Positions 19,172 to 30,850 of a DNA stretch of 64,000 nucleotides are shown here, one piece after another. Source of the stretch: Hanleya hanleyi (taxonomy: Eukaryota > Mollusca > Polyplacophora > Lepidopleurida > Hanleyidae); contig JAVTVY010037092.1 in NCBI GenBank assembly GCA_036873755.1, positions 1 to 64,000 of the forward strand, given 5' to 3'. A program made the translations under genes and the position numbers. The number at the start of each line of letters is the position of its first letter. Positions within the stretch are counted from its first letter, which is position 1. Under the pieces are notes generated by a model that was given only the letters and a program-made list of their open reading frames with translations, searched no databases and was not told where the DNA came from.

Positions 19172-20677
19172 TTGCTGGTCGAATATATATCGTATACCTC
19201 CGTCGCCAAGGGCAACGAACAGGTGTTCACTAGATTCCATCGTCTGCTAAACAAAATGGCTGAATCAGGCAAACATTTCGCGTCTCACACGGACGATGAA
19301 GTTGTTGAAAAGCGGGCTAATATTATTCCCAGCAACACAAAAAAATCGAACAAAGCGTCCGCCAGAACTTTGAAGTATTACCTGAAAGAGAAGGGACAGA
19401 GTGAAGAATTCGAAGGATTCTCGGCAGAGAGGTTAGCAGAGGTACTCAGTCATTTTTATTTGGATGCCCGAAAACAAGACGGAGAATTGTACAAAACATC
19501 CACTCTCGAAAACTTTCGACATTCTCTGAATCGTTACCTGAAGGCCCCACCATATTTGAAAACTTTTGATTTGATTAGAAATTCGGAGTTTAATGAAGCC
19601 AACGAGTGCTTCAAAACCGCACTTCCAGAGTTGAAGGCATCTGGAAAAGGCGACACCGATCATTATGAGCCCATAAACGAGTCCGATCGTTGTAAACTCT
19701 ACAAGTCTGTTCTCATGTCCCCAAAAACCCCAACTGGGCTTGCAAATAAAGTTCAGTTCGATGCACGTCTGTTCTTCTTTAGAAGGGGAGTGGAGAATAT
19801 GGAAAAGATGACAAAAAACACATTCATCATCAAGCGGGACCCGAAAACTGGGCAGAGGTATGTGAAAACAAAGGACGATGAACTCACAAAAAATCGCTGG
19901 GCCCAGCAAAAAGAGGCCTAGGGTGTTACCAGATTCATGCCTGAAGAAGAAGGTTCCCCGTTCTGTCCTGTTGCTTCATTCGAAAGTTATATCTCTAAAC
20001 TCCATCCGAAATGTGATCGCTTGTGGCAGTACCCGGTTGATAGTTTCCTCGACGACGATAATGTTTGGTATTATAACAAACCTGTTGGGAAACACCGCTT
20101 GGCAGCCTTCATGACCAACCTGGGCACTCGTCTGAAACTTTCTGAACCATACACTAACCACAGTATACAAGCAACCGGCATCACCATCCTTGGTAGAAAC
20201 AACTATTCAGCATCTCAAATAATGGCTGTCACAGGTCACAGATCTGTCTCGTCGCTGTCGGTTTACCAGCGAGTAAGTGATGGCGAGAAACTGCAAATGG
20301 GCCACACGGTTGCGTCAGTAGCCTTTCCTGACACGATGGGTGCAACCCGAAAGACGAATACCGGTACGCATACACTTCCAGTAAATGTTCTTGTCAAACC
20401 CCATCCTACAGAAACTGTGACATCATCTTCTCAGTACCCTGCCCCCACGTCAAATGATGCCACGTCGGCCGTGTTACACATCCAGGATGTACGAGCAGAA
20501 GGCCATGCCGACGACTTTGATTTTGATCTTAATCAGCTGTTTTGTGAATTCGACAGCACCGCTGTCCCGCCCACATCGTGTGACATTCCCACAGCTATCC
20601 TGGTCGCCGCAAATCCCTCAGCGCTAATGTTCAATAACTGCACAATAAATGCAATCAACATCATCGTGCGAAAATGA
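19172..20677 (+). pseudogene. Crypton tyrosine recombinase (DUF3504 / KIAA1958-like), copy B
   Basis: The first block (19172-19921, 249 residues) covers the helical N-terminal domain and the FFFRRGVENM region with the likely first catalytic arginine. A 4-base insertion near 19917-19921, absent from copy A, creates TAG and shifts the frame. The second block (open in the +1 frame, ATG 19937 to 20677) carries the C-terminal catalytic half: NHSIQATG, TGHRS and SVYQR. The HxxR arginine is replaced by Gln (codon CAA at 20168-20170; CGA in copy A, consistent with CpG decay). The C-terminal 100 residues are polar and low in motif content. It is therefore doubly inactivated. It is the more complete of the two copies at the 5' side. 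Confidence 0.85.
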
Positions 20678-21363
20678 AGCAAATACCTATACTTCTGCCA
20701 AATTGTGCAGGACAGTTTGATTTTTCCGATTTTTCTCTCGAACTGTAAATTTAAGTCAGTTCATGTTGGTCCTTCTCCTGTGTGATGTTATGGAAACATG
20801 ACACAAGTGACACTGTCGAGAGACACGGTGTTGAATTATAGACAGAATGGAAATGTAACAGTTCACACGTGTATTTGAAACTTACATATCCACGCAACAG
20901 ATGTGAATCCGGAACGGGTCTTTCGATGTATTTATTAACAAAAGGTATATAATCTAGATATTATACTCGTCGATGGCTATTAAATATTAAATATGAAATT
21001 AAGATTAAGCTTAATATTCCAGTATTTTATACGTTTCTGATTTTCAGAATAGAACATAAGAGATGAAGCTGAATTTGAAGTTAGATTGTTCATTCTTTAT
21101 CACCGAAGCCCACCGGTATTTCACACGGAAACCGGGTTCATTGTTCACGGATTACAGTATATGTTATCGTTATCTTTGCTCCTCCCTTAGTACGTTTTAA
21201 AGATGAGGATTGTAAAAATGATACATATGTCTCTGTGTTCATTTTTTCCGGTGCACGCTGTGGATCGTTCTGAAACCAGTGCAAGTCCGATCGAAGTCCG
21301 TTCCATTATGTCGGCCTTGAAGTCCAAAGTGATTCTTAATGCTCTGAGATATGATAAATTTGT

Positions 21364-21484
21364 TATACATCGCCCTTCCGGGGTAATACGGGATGAGATT
21401 TGGTTTCTCTCGCCATATTTTTCCGAGGCGCATGGCGAGAGAAACCAAATCTCATCCCGTATTACCCCGGAAGGGCGACGTATA
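21364..21484. repeat. Hairpin end of Crypton B
   Basis: Same palindrome as 7677-7811 but lacking part of the right arm near the loop (about 12 bases). It starts TATACATCGCCC and ends GGGCGACGTATA. Confidence 0.9.
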
Positions 21485-21622
21485 ACTAATAATATACTCA
21501 CTCCATGATACCGATGCTATATTCGACAAGTATATGCCCGTGGTTGAGCGTAAGGCGTCATAGATAGTCTGTGAAAAAGCTTCATCTATCAGTCGCGCTG
21601 AAAAATTCTTAAATGAAATTAA

Positions 21623-22210
21623 CCCTATCTGGCCTGGGCTTTTTGGGACGTATCCTGGCTTGGGGGGAGGGGGGGGGGCGAACTGGCCTCCCCCCTAATT
21701 ATTTTTCTTACCCCTTGAGCTAGGGAGCTGAAACTTACCACACAATACCCTTGGGTCAAGATCTACCAGAAAATGTAAAAAAACTCCAAGATGGCCGCTT
21801 TGATGACGTCACAGTGACGTCATTTTCAAAAACGGCATGTTTCGGTCGGATTTTCGGAATTTTTTATTTATGCAATTTCTCCGAAAAACTGCATGATAAA
21901 TTAGTAATTATTAATGTGATGTGAAATGAAATAGTTTTTGCCTACTTTCCGTCGCGGAAAAGCAAAAATTGTGAAGAAATATGACAAAAACATCACTTTT
22001 CTTGAATCCCACGTGGACGCCATCTTGAATTTACCCATGATCCCCTGCTCGGAGGGTTATGCAAATAGGCTCAAAATGATCCAAATATGATAAGCTATAA
22101 AGTCAAGGAGTTCCAGCTCTCCATTTTTTGTCGTTCCGGAGATAGCGCAAAAGGTTTGGTAGAGAGGCCATTTTAGCCCCCCTCCTCCCACCCCCTCAGG
22201 CCAGGTAGGG
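21623..22210. mobile_element. piggyBac-type MITE, TTAA-flanked
   Basis: Flanked by TTAA (21619-21622, 22211-22214). Ends CCCTATCTGGCC and GGCCAGGTAGGG. 588 bp, no ORF. The unoccupied site in segment copy 2 reads GAAATCAACAC (37785-37793), an altered TTAA. TTAA duplication with CCC-starting termini is the piggyBac signature. Relatives at 47180-47582, about 53400-53550, 55670-55815 and 57610-57945. Confidence 0.85.
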
Positions 22211-22214
22211 TTAA

Positions 22215-24700
22215 CACTTCTAGTCAGAGGCGGTTTTGAGGTCACCCACATCCATTGTACATGGGTATCTCAATTACAATACATATAAGGGAAGTGGGAA
22301 GAGGTGCCGACATACTGACAGAGCCACATGACTTCACAGTATAGTCTTCTGGTTAACCTATTCTAAAGCACATACGTGTTGTATCTCAGGTACGCTTTTA
22401 TTGTACCTGTTCATGTGGCAACTTGGATGATATGATCACACGGCCCCTATAGCACCGGCATAAGCGTTATTAGATACAAATCTAGAGAGCTATGATGGAA
22501 ATGCTCTGATAACTCGTATATTGGTAATTGGTGAGCTGGTTCGCTGTGACAACTCGTACACTGGGGATTGGTGAGCTGTATCGTCGTCAGATGAAAATGA
22601 CGGCATTTAACACACAAGACTAGTCTGTGAGGCCCGATGTCGACCCAGCATCAACTTCCCACAAATGCCAACATATATCAAAGACCAAAAGGTCTGTACA
22701 TGGGCGGGCCTCGGGGACGAATCATCCACCAGCAGAATCTCGCCATATACAGGTAAAACCGACAACACACGCCGACCGATGTTTGAATTCCTGTTCACCA
22801 ACTGTGAATTAGTCTGTAGTTTATCAAAAGCTTGTCGATTTAATCAACGTCACACATGTACGGCACTCGGCACGGTCAGATACTATAATAGGATGTAGTG
22901 ACCTCGACTCGCACTGCTATGAAGCCACATTGGCATCAATGTTGAAAGCTCATATCACCCCGAAATTCCGAACAGCGCATGTCAGCTATATGACTACCAT
23001 TACGATGGAGATCAGCTTGAGACGAAAAACCAGGGGAAACACCTCAAATTAGAAGAGACCTTTCGGGGGTGGAATCAAGTGAATATCCATTTCCTTTGGA
23101 TATATACTTCATCTCCTGACAAGGGAAAAATACAACGAAGACTATGTGAGCGGAAACACATCCTATAGCATGTGGTGTGTCTCACGCGCGGCAGATCACG
23201 GCTTACACCGGGGCGGTGCGAAATCCTTACACCATTATTGCGCGAGATACTATGATTTCGACGGAATAGACCGAGCAGTCGCGAATGACATGTACGGCTC
23301 AACATTTTCTGTTCTGGAATAGGAACATATGGGTTACCAGAAGCAAATTAACTAACAGTGTCAATGGCACTGGTCAAACAGCCTATACCACCTGCCTCTA
23401 GCACAGTTGCTTCACACGCAAGACGAAATGCAAAGGCGCCACATAGGGTATCATGGGTATGACTAATTGTGTAGGCTTCATAGACTTAGAATTCAAATTC
23501 TGCGCGAACACGACACATATACCAATCTTACTGCGCAATTACGTCACATCACGTGCTTTGTTAGTCCAATGAAAGGATGCAGACTTGTAGATGATCTGCT
23601 TCTGAGGTTATCCTTTCCAGTATCTACATATACGAGATTAATCTAAGGACACACGAGGGCCCATTCAGAAACTACTTTCGGCAGCTAAGCCACATAATAT
23701 GAAAATCCCCGGTCTAATTCCGCAATAATCTCGTGGTTTGCGTCAGTCACTTAAGCCATCGGTTGGATACTCTATTCGCTTGAAATACTCATTCCAAAAT
23801 ACGTTTCAAATGTTATGGATGATTGTCTTGTTTGTAATGAAATATATTTTATTGAAAGTCGTACGAAAAGCATCAGATTTTCCTGATTCCTTGAATCTGA
23901 ACTTCGCCGGATCAAGGCCGGAAAATATACCATAAGGTATAGGCTATCACTCCGTATTACCGGTGAAAGTCGATTCCCAAGCTGTCTTATTGATGATGTA
24001 GGGGACCCAAATGCTACAAATTCTGAATTCTATTCTAAAGTTTGTCCGCCCATCTGTGTTAGCATAGCAAACAACACGGAACGGGATATCCCCAACTGGA
24101 TATGATTACTACATGAGTTCATGTGACTGACCTGTCGGTGATTTATTACATCAGGTTTTTTTTGCTTTGTTTCCTTCTTCAGAGTTGAATCTCCATGACT
24201 TCTGTTCCCAAAATATTGAACTTCCCCAACCATACCAGGTGCTTTGTTTGCAGTTTCGGGGGACACTAGTACTGTGTAAATGTATTTCAGGCAAAACTGT
24301 AGTTGCCCATCTGTCCGAGGAAAAAGACTATCCTCAAAGAGTAGACAACATTCTAATTTCTTTGCAGCCTGGGTATGACAGAGCTGACCGTCAAGATCCG
24401 AAGCTATGAAAAGGGTAGAATCTGACATTCCCGGTAGTAAAGAATATTTATCTTTCAATCCTTTCGATAATTCTTGCTTCAAGATAATTAACCGCGCCCA
24501 ATCGCTCGCAACGCTGCAGACTGAAAATAACGTCGTAGTCGATGGCATCCCCCGTCCGAGATCGACCGATTCAATGTAGAGTACAAAGGCTTTGAAAGTG
24601 AGCCAGCAACTATTAACAACGACGAGCAACGGACCTCTTAAGATTGTGTCCTACAACAACGAAAGTATTCGATGTTTTATTCGTAAAGCGTTGTGGACTG
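22215..24700. other. Duplicated non-coding or decayed sequence
   Basis: Matches 37792-39950. Open frames are short and not conserved in frame between the copies. At about 24150-24180 a long pyrimidine tract ending in TTCAG looks like a splice acceptor, but its counterpart near 39540 reads TTCAA, so an active splice site is unlikely in both. No gene can be named. Confidence 0.5.
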
Positions 24701-24718
24701 AAATCAGAAGTTAATGAC

Positions 24719-25025
24719 TATGAGTTCTACAAATTTATTTCTACTTGGTATCTTGACATTTGGCGAAACAAAGATGACTAAATACAATGAAATTGAAATT
24801 CCAAATTACCATGTTATCCCAATACCTAGACGGCAAAAGACTAAGGCTGCATCCGGTGGCCTTCTTGTTGGTATTAGGGGAGAATGATATCCGGACCGTG
24901 ATGTTACTGACATTGATTGGGAAAATATTAAGCAGATTCCTATGAAATCAAAAATTACAGCCACAGGACATGGTAAACACGTATATAAAAGTTTGTTTAT
25001 TCTCCAAGAAGGGTCAAGTTATTAA
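24719..25025 (+). pseudogene. Endonuclease-like retroelement fragment, copy 1
   Basis: Counterpart of the ORF at 39961, with premature stops here (for example after GILTFG and at GGE-TGA near 24887). Readable pieces include LTFGETKMTKYNE and ASGGLLV, resembling the apurinic endonuclease domain of non-LTR retrotransposons. Confidence 0.45.
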
Positions 25026-25351
25026 AACCACATTATATTTAGAGGTTTAATGGTTCTTCCTTGGGAAATAATCAAATTGGGGAGATTTCCCTAAAATACG
25101 AAGCCGTTTTTGAAGCAAAATGTCATTTCATTCCTGGCGTTAAGAGAAGTCGTTAAGAAGTATTCTGGTATGTGTTTGGAGTTCAATAGCATCAATAGAA
25201 TTGGGGATGAATCAAAGTTTCCCATCAGGGTCAGAAACGATAACCGGGAAGAATAACTAAAAGAACCGAGTTTGTAACAAGAACAAAGATATTGATTGTA
25301 CAATGTACAGAGTATGAGTATGAGAGTATGAGTAATAGACATGATGAACTG

Positions 25352-25470
25352 GTGTGATAACAGGGCATCAACTGTACCACATGGGTAGTTGTTTGATAAC
25401 AGGGCATCAACTCTACCACATGGGTAGTTGTTTGATAACAGGGCATCAACTCTACCACATGGGTAGTTAC
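25352..25470. repeat. Three-unit tandem repeat, about 41 bp
   Basis: Units contain GATAACAGGGCATCAACT and ACCACATGGGTAGTTG, repeated three times. Private to copy 2. Short open frames here are repeat artefacts. Confidence 0.85.
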
Positions 25471-25695
25471 TGTATGACATCTCGGTGAAAACATAGAACC
25501 CCCTTCCGTTACAGTTCAACAAAAGTGACGATGGTGGTGATAACTATATGTGCAGTTGATAAAGTGCGCGTGTTCGAACTCTACAACAACAACGGTCGGT
25601 ACTGTACTGTGAGAGAATGGGTTGACGAGTCGGTGACGAAGTCTAAGCTCAGAACTGGTTCACCAGAAAATAAGACACATGCCCACAAGTAACTT

Positions 25696-26226
25696 CTATG
25701 CCGCATTGTTTCGCACTCCACCATGGCAGTTCTTGGTATGTGTTGCACCCGGGCAAATCGACAGTATCACACCGAAGGGTGAGTAGGGATCCTGCAGACC
25801 ACAAACGCTTAGGGCCTTTCTCAGATTATCCTCGGTGTAAGGGAAGGCAGCTGCCTCAATATTCACCTCGTGCCATCTATAATCGCTGCCATCTCGTCTC
25901 AGTCCAGCGATATACTTTCTCCCAACTTCGGTTACAGTACGCATACAGGAATTCATGGGTTCAATTTCTTTAATGGTGATGGTTTCGTTAATGACCTGGT
26001 GATCACCCTTGAGAATACAGGTCACCTTGAATTTGGCATCAACGATTTGCATATTTCCAGAACCTCCTGTGACCACGTGTCTAATATCAGTACCTATGAC
26101 AACAATATCGTACATGAACAGTCTCTCTTCCATCACGTAACTTCGCCATCCAGGAACCATCCTGCAGGCCCGAGACCCTTCCATGAATAGATTCGCTGCA
26201 ACAAGGATCATCCAAAGTTTCTCCAT
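25696..26226 (-). CDS. CCDC3-like protein, paralogue B, anchor lost
   Basis: 176 residues, closely similar to paralogue A with the same signal peptide, MEERLFMYDIVV, NET sequon and AAFPYTEDN segment. After NNAA the Gln codon of A (CAG) is TAG here, and the sequence beyond also lacks 13 bases relative to A, so the hydrophobic C-terminal segment is gone in any frame. If expressed, the product would be secreted instead of membrane-held; alternatively it is an early pseudogene. The splice acceptor just upstream of the ATG (AG complement at 26239) is kept. It arose with the segmental duplication. Confidence 0.6.
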   Translation of the reverse strand: MEKLWMILVAANLFMEGSRACRMVPGWRSYVMEERLFMYDIVVIGTDIRHVVTGGSGNMQIVDAKFKVTCILKGDHQVINETITIKEIEPMNSCMRTVTEVGRKYIAGLRRDGSDYRWHEVNIEAAAFPYTEDNLRKALSVCGLQDPYSPFGVILSICPGATHTKNCHGGVRNNAA

Positions 26227-26329
26227 GTTACGCTGTGGCTGTAAAGAACAAAATATTGAAGTGAACTTTTGTAGAATCTAGGTCAGTGATGCTACCAAAA
26301 TAACGATACTTAGGAACAAACTCACTTAT

Positions 26330-26408
26330 AATGCAAGTGTCTAGTCCGTCATTTAATATTCAGCCGTCTTCCATTAAAGAATTTCCGCATCTATAATCCA
26401 AAGACCTA
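26330..26408 (-). mobile_element. RT-element 3'-tail fragment
   Basis: Copy-2 counterpart of 10978-11054, at the same place relative to the gene and the MITE. Confidence 0.7.
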
Positions 26409-26707
26409 CACAGCCAGAAAATATGTGATGACCCATCACTTTTTTATGGTGATAATGCCTGGTCATCACCCTTCAAAGGTGATGAATAAGGGTGATGGTC
26501 CATGTCATCACCCATTTAGGGTGATGGCCCGGTTGTCGCCCTTTTAGTATGATGATCGTCACCCTTTCGGGGTGATGATCTAAAATTTTCACTCATTTTT
26601 GACCACACTGTTAGGGTGATAGCCATCACCCTTTCGAGGTGAAATGGTGATGGCTCTAACTGATCTCCTTTTTTGGGTGATGCCGTCTTTATGTTTTTCC
26701 GGCCGTG
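26409..26707. mobile_element. CACAGCC MITE with GTGATG core (1'), copy 2
   Basis: Counterpart of 11057-11358. The right end has decayed to CACGGCC. Core of GGTGATG / CATCACC words. Confidence 0.8.
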
Positions 26708-26958
26708 TATCTAGTTTTCGTTTTAGCGAACATAGAAGAAGCGACATGATCGGGGAGCTTACGTCGGGCAGTTTAATTTTAATTGGTCTCTTATGGGACA
26801 CTGGTGATATATCGGAAAATAGTAAGGCTTTAAAACCGCGCGTCATCCTGAGTCATGCTTAGGCAAAGTTTCCAGCAAATCTATCACCCTTGGCCTGGAC
26901 TGTGCACTTGTCTGCACTGTGCACTGCACTGGTTAACCTTTCTATCATCTACACGCGT

Positions 26959-28319
26959 ATGGAAGGCCAAATGTCCAAATAATCAGAAACTCACAGTTAT
27001 TGAATCGAAAACTTAAGTTTTCAAACAGAAACTTAAGTTATCAAAGAGAAAACCATGATTTTTGAATCGAAAACTTAAGTTTACGGTTGAAAACCTAGGT
27101 TATCTACCACATAATCCCGAGTTTCTCTTTCCTTAACCTCGAGTTTCTATTTCTCAACACCGACAATCACAGTTGTCACTAGAAAACTTAAGGTATCGAA
27201 CCGAAAACCTAGGTTTTCGAATTGATAACTTAAGTTTACGGTCGAAAAACTAGGTTATCTAGCAGACAACCTCGAGTTTCTCTTTCAATTTCGAGTTTCT
27301 CTTTTATCTTTGGACATTCGTGTAGAAGACTTAAGTTATCAATCGATAACTTAGGTTTTCGAATTTGCGATTGTCGTAAAGTGAAACTCGACTAACTAAC
27401 TTCGAGTTTCGATATCCGGGTACTAAAGGGTTCGCGCCCTTTTTCTTAGTTGACTGATCAAAACGTCAGACAGAACCACACAATCAACATGTATTCAACA
27501 AAAGGGTTACTGAGATTATTTATTCAATGTAGACTATCCTGTATGACCGAGCCTAGTTTATGCAAGCATTATCAAAGACTGGGTGTTGGTACTCAGAACT
27601 AGGCCTTTAATCAGTTTAATAGCTATAAATTCAGCTATCCGGTCAAGCTGACTGACCGACATAAGACATGTCAATGTAATTCACACCAGCAAATGTAGAT
27701 AGCTACGTTCGAGAATACTTCGGTGACACACATGCTGTCTCTGGGTCAACAGCGATTAATACAGGCAGTGAATGTTATATCAGTGATTCCGCATAATTAA
27801 TTTCGCACCTGCATTTCTGATTGGTCAACAATCGGAAAAGGCGCGAAACCCAGAGTACCCGGATATCGAAACTCTAAGTTAGAAAGTCGAGTTTCACTTC
27901 ACGACAACCATCAATTCGAAAACCTAGGTTATCGACTGATAACTTAGGTTTTCTACACGAATGTCCAAAAATAAAAGAGAAACTCGAAATTGAAAGAGAA
28001 ACTCGCGGTTGTCTGCTAGATAACCTAGGTTTTCGACCGTAAACTTAAGTTATCAATTCGAAAACCTAGGTTTTCGATTCGATAACTTAGGTTTTCTAGT
28101 AACAACTATGATTTTCGGTGTTGAGAAATAGAAATTCGAGGTTAAGGAAAGAAAACTCGGGGTTATGTGGTAGATAACCTAGGTTTCCGACCGTAAACTT
28201 AAGTTTTCGATTCGAAAACCATGGATTTCTCTTTGATAACTGAAGTTTTCTGTTTGAAAACTTAGGTTTTCGATTCAATAACTGTGATTTTCTGATTATT
28301 TGGACATTTGGCCTTCCAT
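26959..28319. mobile_element. 1.36-kb fold-back transposon with 8-bp target duplication
   Basis: Starts ATGGAAGGCCAAATGTCC and ends with its reverse complement. It is flanked by ACACGCGT at 26951-26958 and 28320-28327. Segment copy 1 has a single ACACGCGT at 11605-11612, the unoccupied site. Each arm (about 485 bases) is built from short words such as AACTTAAGTT, AACCTAGGTT and GAAACTCGA. The centre (about 27446-27832) is unique and non-coding. An 8-bp duplication fits hAT, P or Merlin classes, but the termini match none that I can name. Confidence 0.9.
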
Positions 28320-28327
28320 ACACGCGT

Positions 28328-29440
28328 GAGACTAATGGATATATATCATGGATGGTGTAGGGTACCTAAATGTTGTATAGTGTAGAATTAGCTGTTATAG
28401 CTGTTGAAATAGCTGGTTCCGTAGGAAGCACACTGGAAGCCACTTTATTTTGAAACCCCCTGCCCAAACTACTGATTCGACCAAAATGCCAGAAAAGTGC
28501 GCAAATGTTTTGTCAGTTTTTTTTATTATTTTCCCAACATACAGCCTTACAGAATCTGTCCATTTTAATTAGACGTCTACTTTGCAGCTTGCCAAAAATG
28601 AGTCGTTAATTTTCATTTTTGCAACGGGTATAACAAACTGAACTCTACACGCTTGAAAGAACTTTGTAATTCTCTCCAAATAAAACTCCAAAATAGTTGT
28701 TTTCTGTACTGGACTGAATTGCATAGGATGACCTCGTAATGTTCACTCTGACAAAGATCAATAAGTCTGTACGTAGTCATAGACGTATCTGCCATTTAAC
28801 ATTCGGAAATTTGACTGAGCATGGGATATGAACAACACACCCACTGGCCTATTGTTATTACTTTATATGGCTTCTGCGATCTTCGTCCGTTTGAAGACTA
28901 ATACACAACAATTATGACGTCACCCCATTGAACTGATCCTCGAACACGAAACAACTATTTTAAGGAGTTATTTATACAGGTATGGAGCGAATTAGAAAGT
29001 TATCTCCAGTGTGATATATCATCAATATCAGGGGGTAATGATAGTCATTTTGTAGAATTCAGTTTTTTATCCACCCCCCCCCCCTTCCCCCTCCCTTACA
29101 AAAAGATCATTTATGCGGAGCTAACTAGCAATGTTTGACAAGCTCGAAAGTAGACGACTAATTAAAATCGATTGACTTTAGTACTGGTGCTCCATCTACT
29201 TGTGATCTTCAATTTTTTTAATTCTAAATCATTTCATAAAATATGCATGTTTGCTAATTTGTCCCATGCCATATTTAAATCCTCAACGTGAGTCCACAGA
29301 AAGGTAAACAGGAACGTAACATCTAACTATACGGTATTCGCTCAAACAACATCTTACTGGCAAAAGGATTATTCACTGTTTCTTCATTAGCAAGATGTTC
29401 GTTCCGACATCTGCAACGACGCTCTATCAAACATTGAGAT
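28328..29440. other. Non-coding, counterpart of 11613-12760
   Basis: Similar throughout to copy 1 with small indels and a poly-C run near 29073-29085. No gene. Confidence 0.5.
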
Positions 29441-29446
29441 TGAATT

Positions 29447-29770
29447 TTATAATGTGAGATGAATGAGCAGATGGTCTAAGCCAAGTATTTCATTAAAGGA
29501 AAATGAAATGAATGTAAGATATATATGTCGAAAGAGTGAATATTCTCGGGTTCGCAAGGCATCAAATATCACCAACAGCCGGTTTATAATGTCGCAATAT
29601 CTTTTGCAAGTTAGTTTGTTCATTTTTGGACAATTACGGTACATTTTGCGTTCATGATATATAACACATTTGTGTTTTCGTACAGGGTGCATACTTGGGT
29701 TTATATCTACCACCGGTAACACATTCCCTCGAACCGGTTGCCAGTTACAGGATTGACTTTCTATTGTCAA
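29447..29770 (-). CDS. Cysteine-containing exon, unrecognised, copy 2
   Basis: Same frame as 12803-13041 with SCNWQP, VRKHKC, YRNC and TCKRYC. Substitutions relative to copy 1 are mostly conservative (Val/Leu/Ile, Arg/Lys, Asp/Asn). The first Cys of the CC pair is Thr, and the frame reads further before stopping. An acceptor-like pyrimidine stretch is present, but the AG context is changed (TTTTGACAATAG). Function unknown. Confidence 0.35.
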   Translation of the reverse strand: MTIESQSCNWQPVRGNVLPVVDINPSMHPVRKHKCVIYHERKMYRNCPKMNKLTCKRYCDIINRLLVIFDALRTREYSLFRHIYLTFISFSFNEILGLDHLLIHLTL

Positions 29771-29862
29771 AAGAGGCATCATGTTACACCGTTTGAAAAA
29801 AGAAAGTATTCAGTTTTAATTTTCACATTTTGTCTTGGTGAAAGCTAAATATTTTAAGTACG

Positions 29863-30113
29863 CACGGCCAGAATAAAGGTGATGAGTTAGAGCCATAACC
29901 CTTTTTTATGATCACCTTTAAAAATGATGGACATCAACTCTGATCAATTATTGTAAATTTAGCTCATCGATGAGGCAAAATTATCAGCCTAAAAAGGTAA
30001 TGACCGTCACCATGTAAAGGCGATGGCTCTAACTCATCACCTTTTAAAGAGTTGAAGACAAGGTCTGATCACCATGAAAGGGTGATGTGCCATCACCTTT
30101 TTTTCTGGCTGTG
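29863..30113. mobile_element. CACAGCC MITE with GTGATG core (2'), copy 2
   Basis: Counterpart of 13150-13406, ending TTTTTTTCTGGCTGTG. Confidence 0.8.
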
Positions 30114-30846
30114 AGTGAGACCACACTGCAACGAACCGCTTATTAATCTTTCCACAACACGATTTTGAAATAAATGAGACAAAATTAAAGACGTTTTTTT
30201 TTAGAATATAATGCATATCATTCATCTAGGCAATTTAGTATACCCAGTGTGAATAAAATGAGTGGAAAACAACAAGAAATCGATTATTTTCATCAGAGGA
30301 TGTAGGAGAAAGGAGTACTTTGGACAACCCTCTTTGAAGATATATTGACTATATTGCATGACTATATGAAAGGGATCCAGATTGTTCCATAGAAAAGTGA
30401 CTAACGGAAAACAGTCTTCCCTGTCACTAGCCTAAACGTTATGCTACGTTATTATGCATTATGCTATTCTTTTCTCGTACATTCGCATTTAAGAAACTAA
30501 TGATTGTATTTACGGAAAGGGGACAAAGATACGTACCTAATCATCAGCATGGTGACGCTAAGTATGTATAAAATTAAGTGCATAGCTGCTGCCATTAAAA
30601 CTTACATATAACTCAACAAAATTCATGTCGCACAAGTATAGTTACGGCAGCATGGGCCGCATGTCGGCTCACAACGTTGCATTACGGTAAGACATTATGG
30701 GTCGTTGCAAGTTTATGGGCTTCTACGAAACAGTCTTGTGTCGAGAAGAAGCAATATTACCTTGAGCTACATAAAGCATGCCCAAACACTATGGATATGC
30801 AGTAAGGGTATACACCATACACTTTAAGTTGTACCGTGATCCTAGC
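30114..30846. other. Non-coding
   Basis: Matches copy 1 to about 30600, then unique sequence. Nothing recognisable. Confidence 0.5.
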
Positions 30847-30850
30847 TTAA

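Larger units (their letters stand above)
19098..21490 (+). mobile_element. Crypton-type tyrosine-recombinase element, copy B
   Basis: Edges are defined by the empty site in segment copy 2 at about 37634 (TAATATAACAT joined directly to ATATACTCACTCC). The 5' terminus is CTTATCATATCTCAGAG. The inverted subterminal copy is at 21342-21357, followed by a terminal hairpin (21364-21484). No target duplication longer than a few bases is evident, which fits Crypton-style recombination. Total 2393 bp. Confidence 0.85.
7199..25180. repeat. Segmental duplication copy 1
   Basis: Matching blocks in the same order and orientation are found in 25217-40425: the CCDC3-like gene (10277 and 25696), paired CACAGCC MITEs (11057/26409 and 13150/29863), the cysteine exon (12803/29447), a block at 15268/32620, 16829/33777, 17210/36509, 22215/37792 and 24719/39960. 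Differences are mostly clean insertions in one copy. This copy is longer mainly because of two Cryptons, a SINE and a piggyBac-type MITE. Confidence 0.85.

Noticed and set aside
24030..24629. 199-codon minus-strand ORF
   Set aside because: It is not conserved in frame in the duplicate at 39.4-39.9 kb, overlaps retroelement-like sequence on the other strand and has no recognisable domain.
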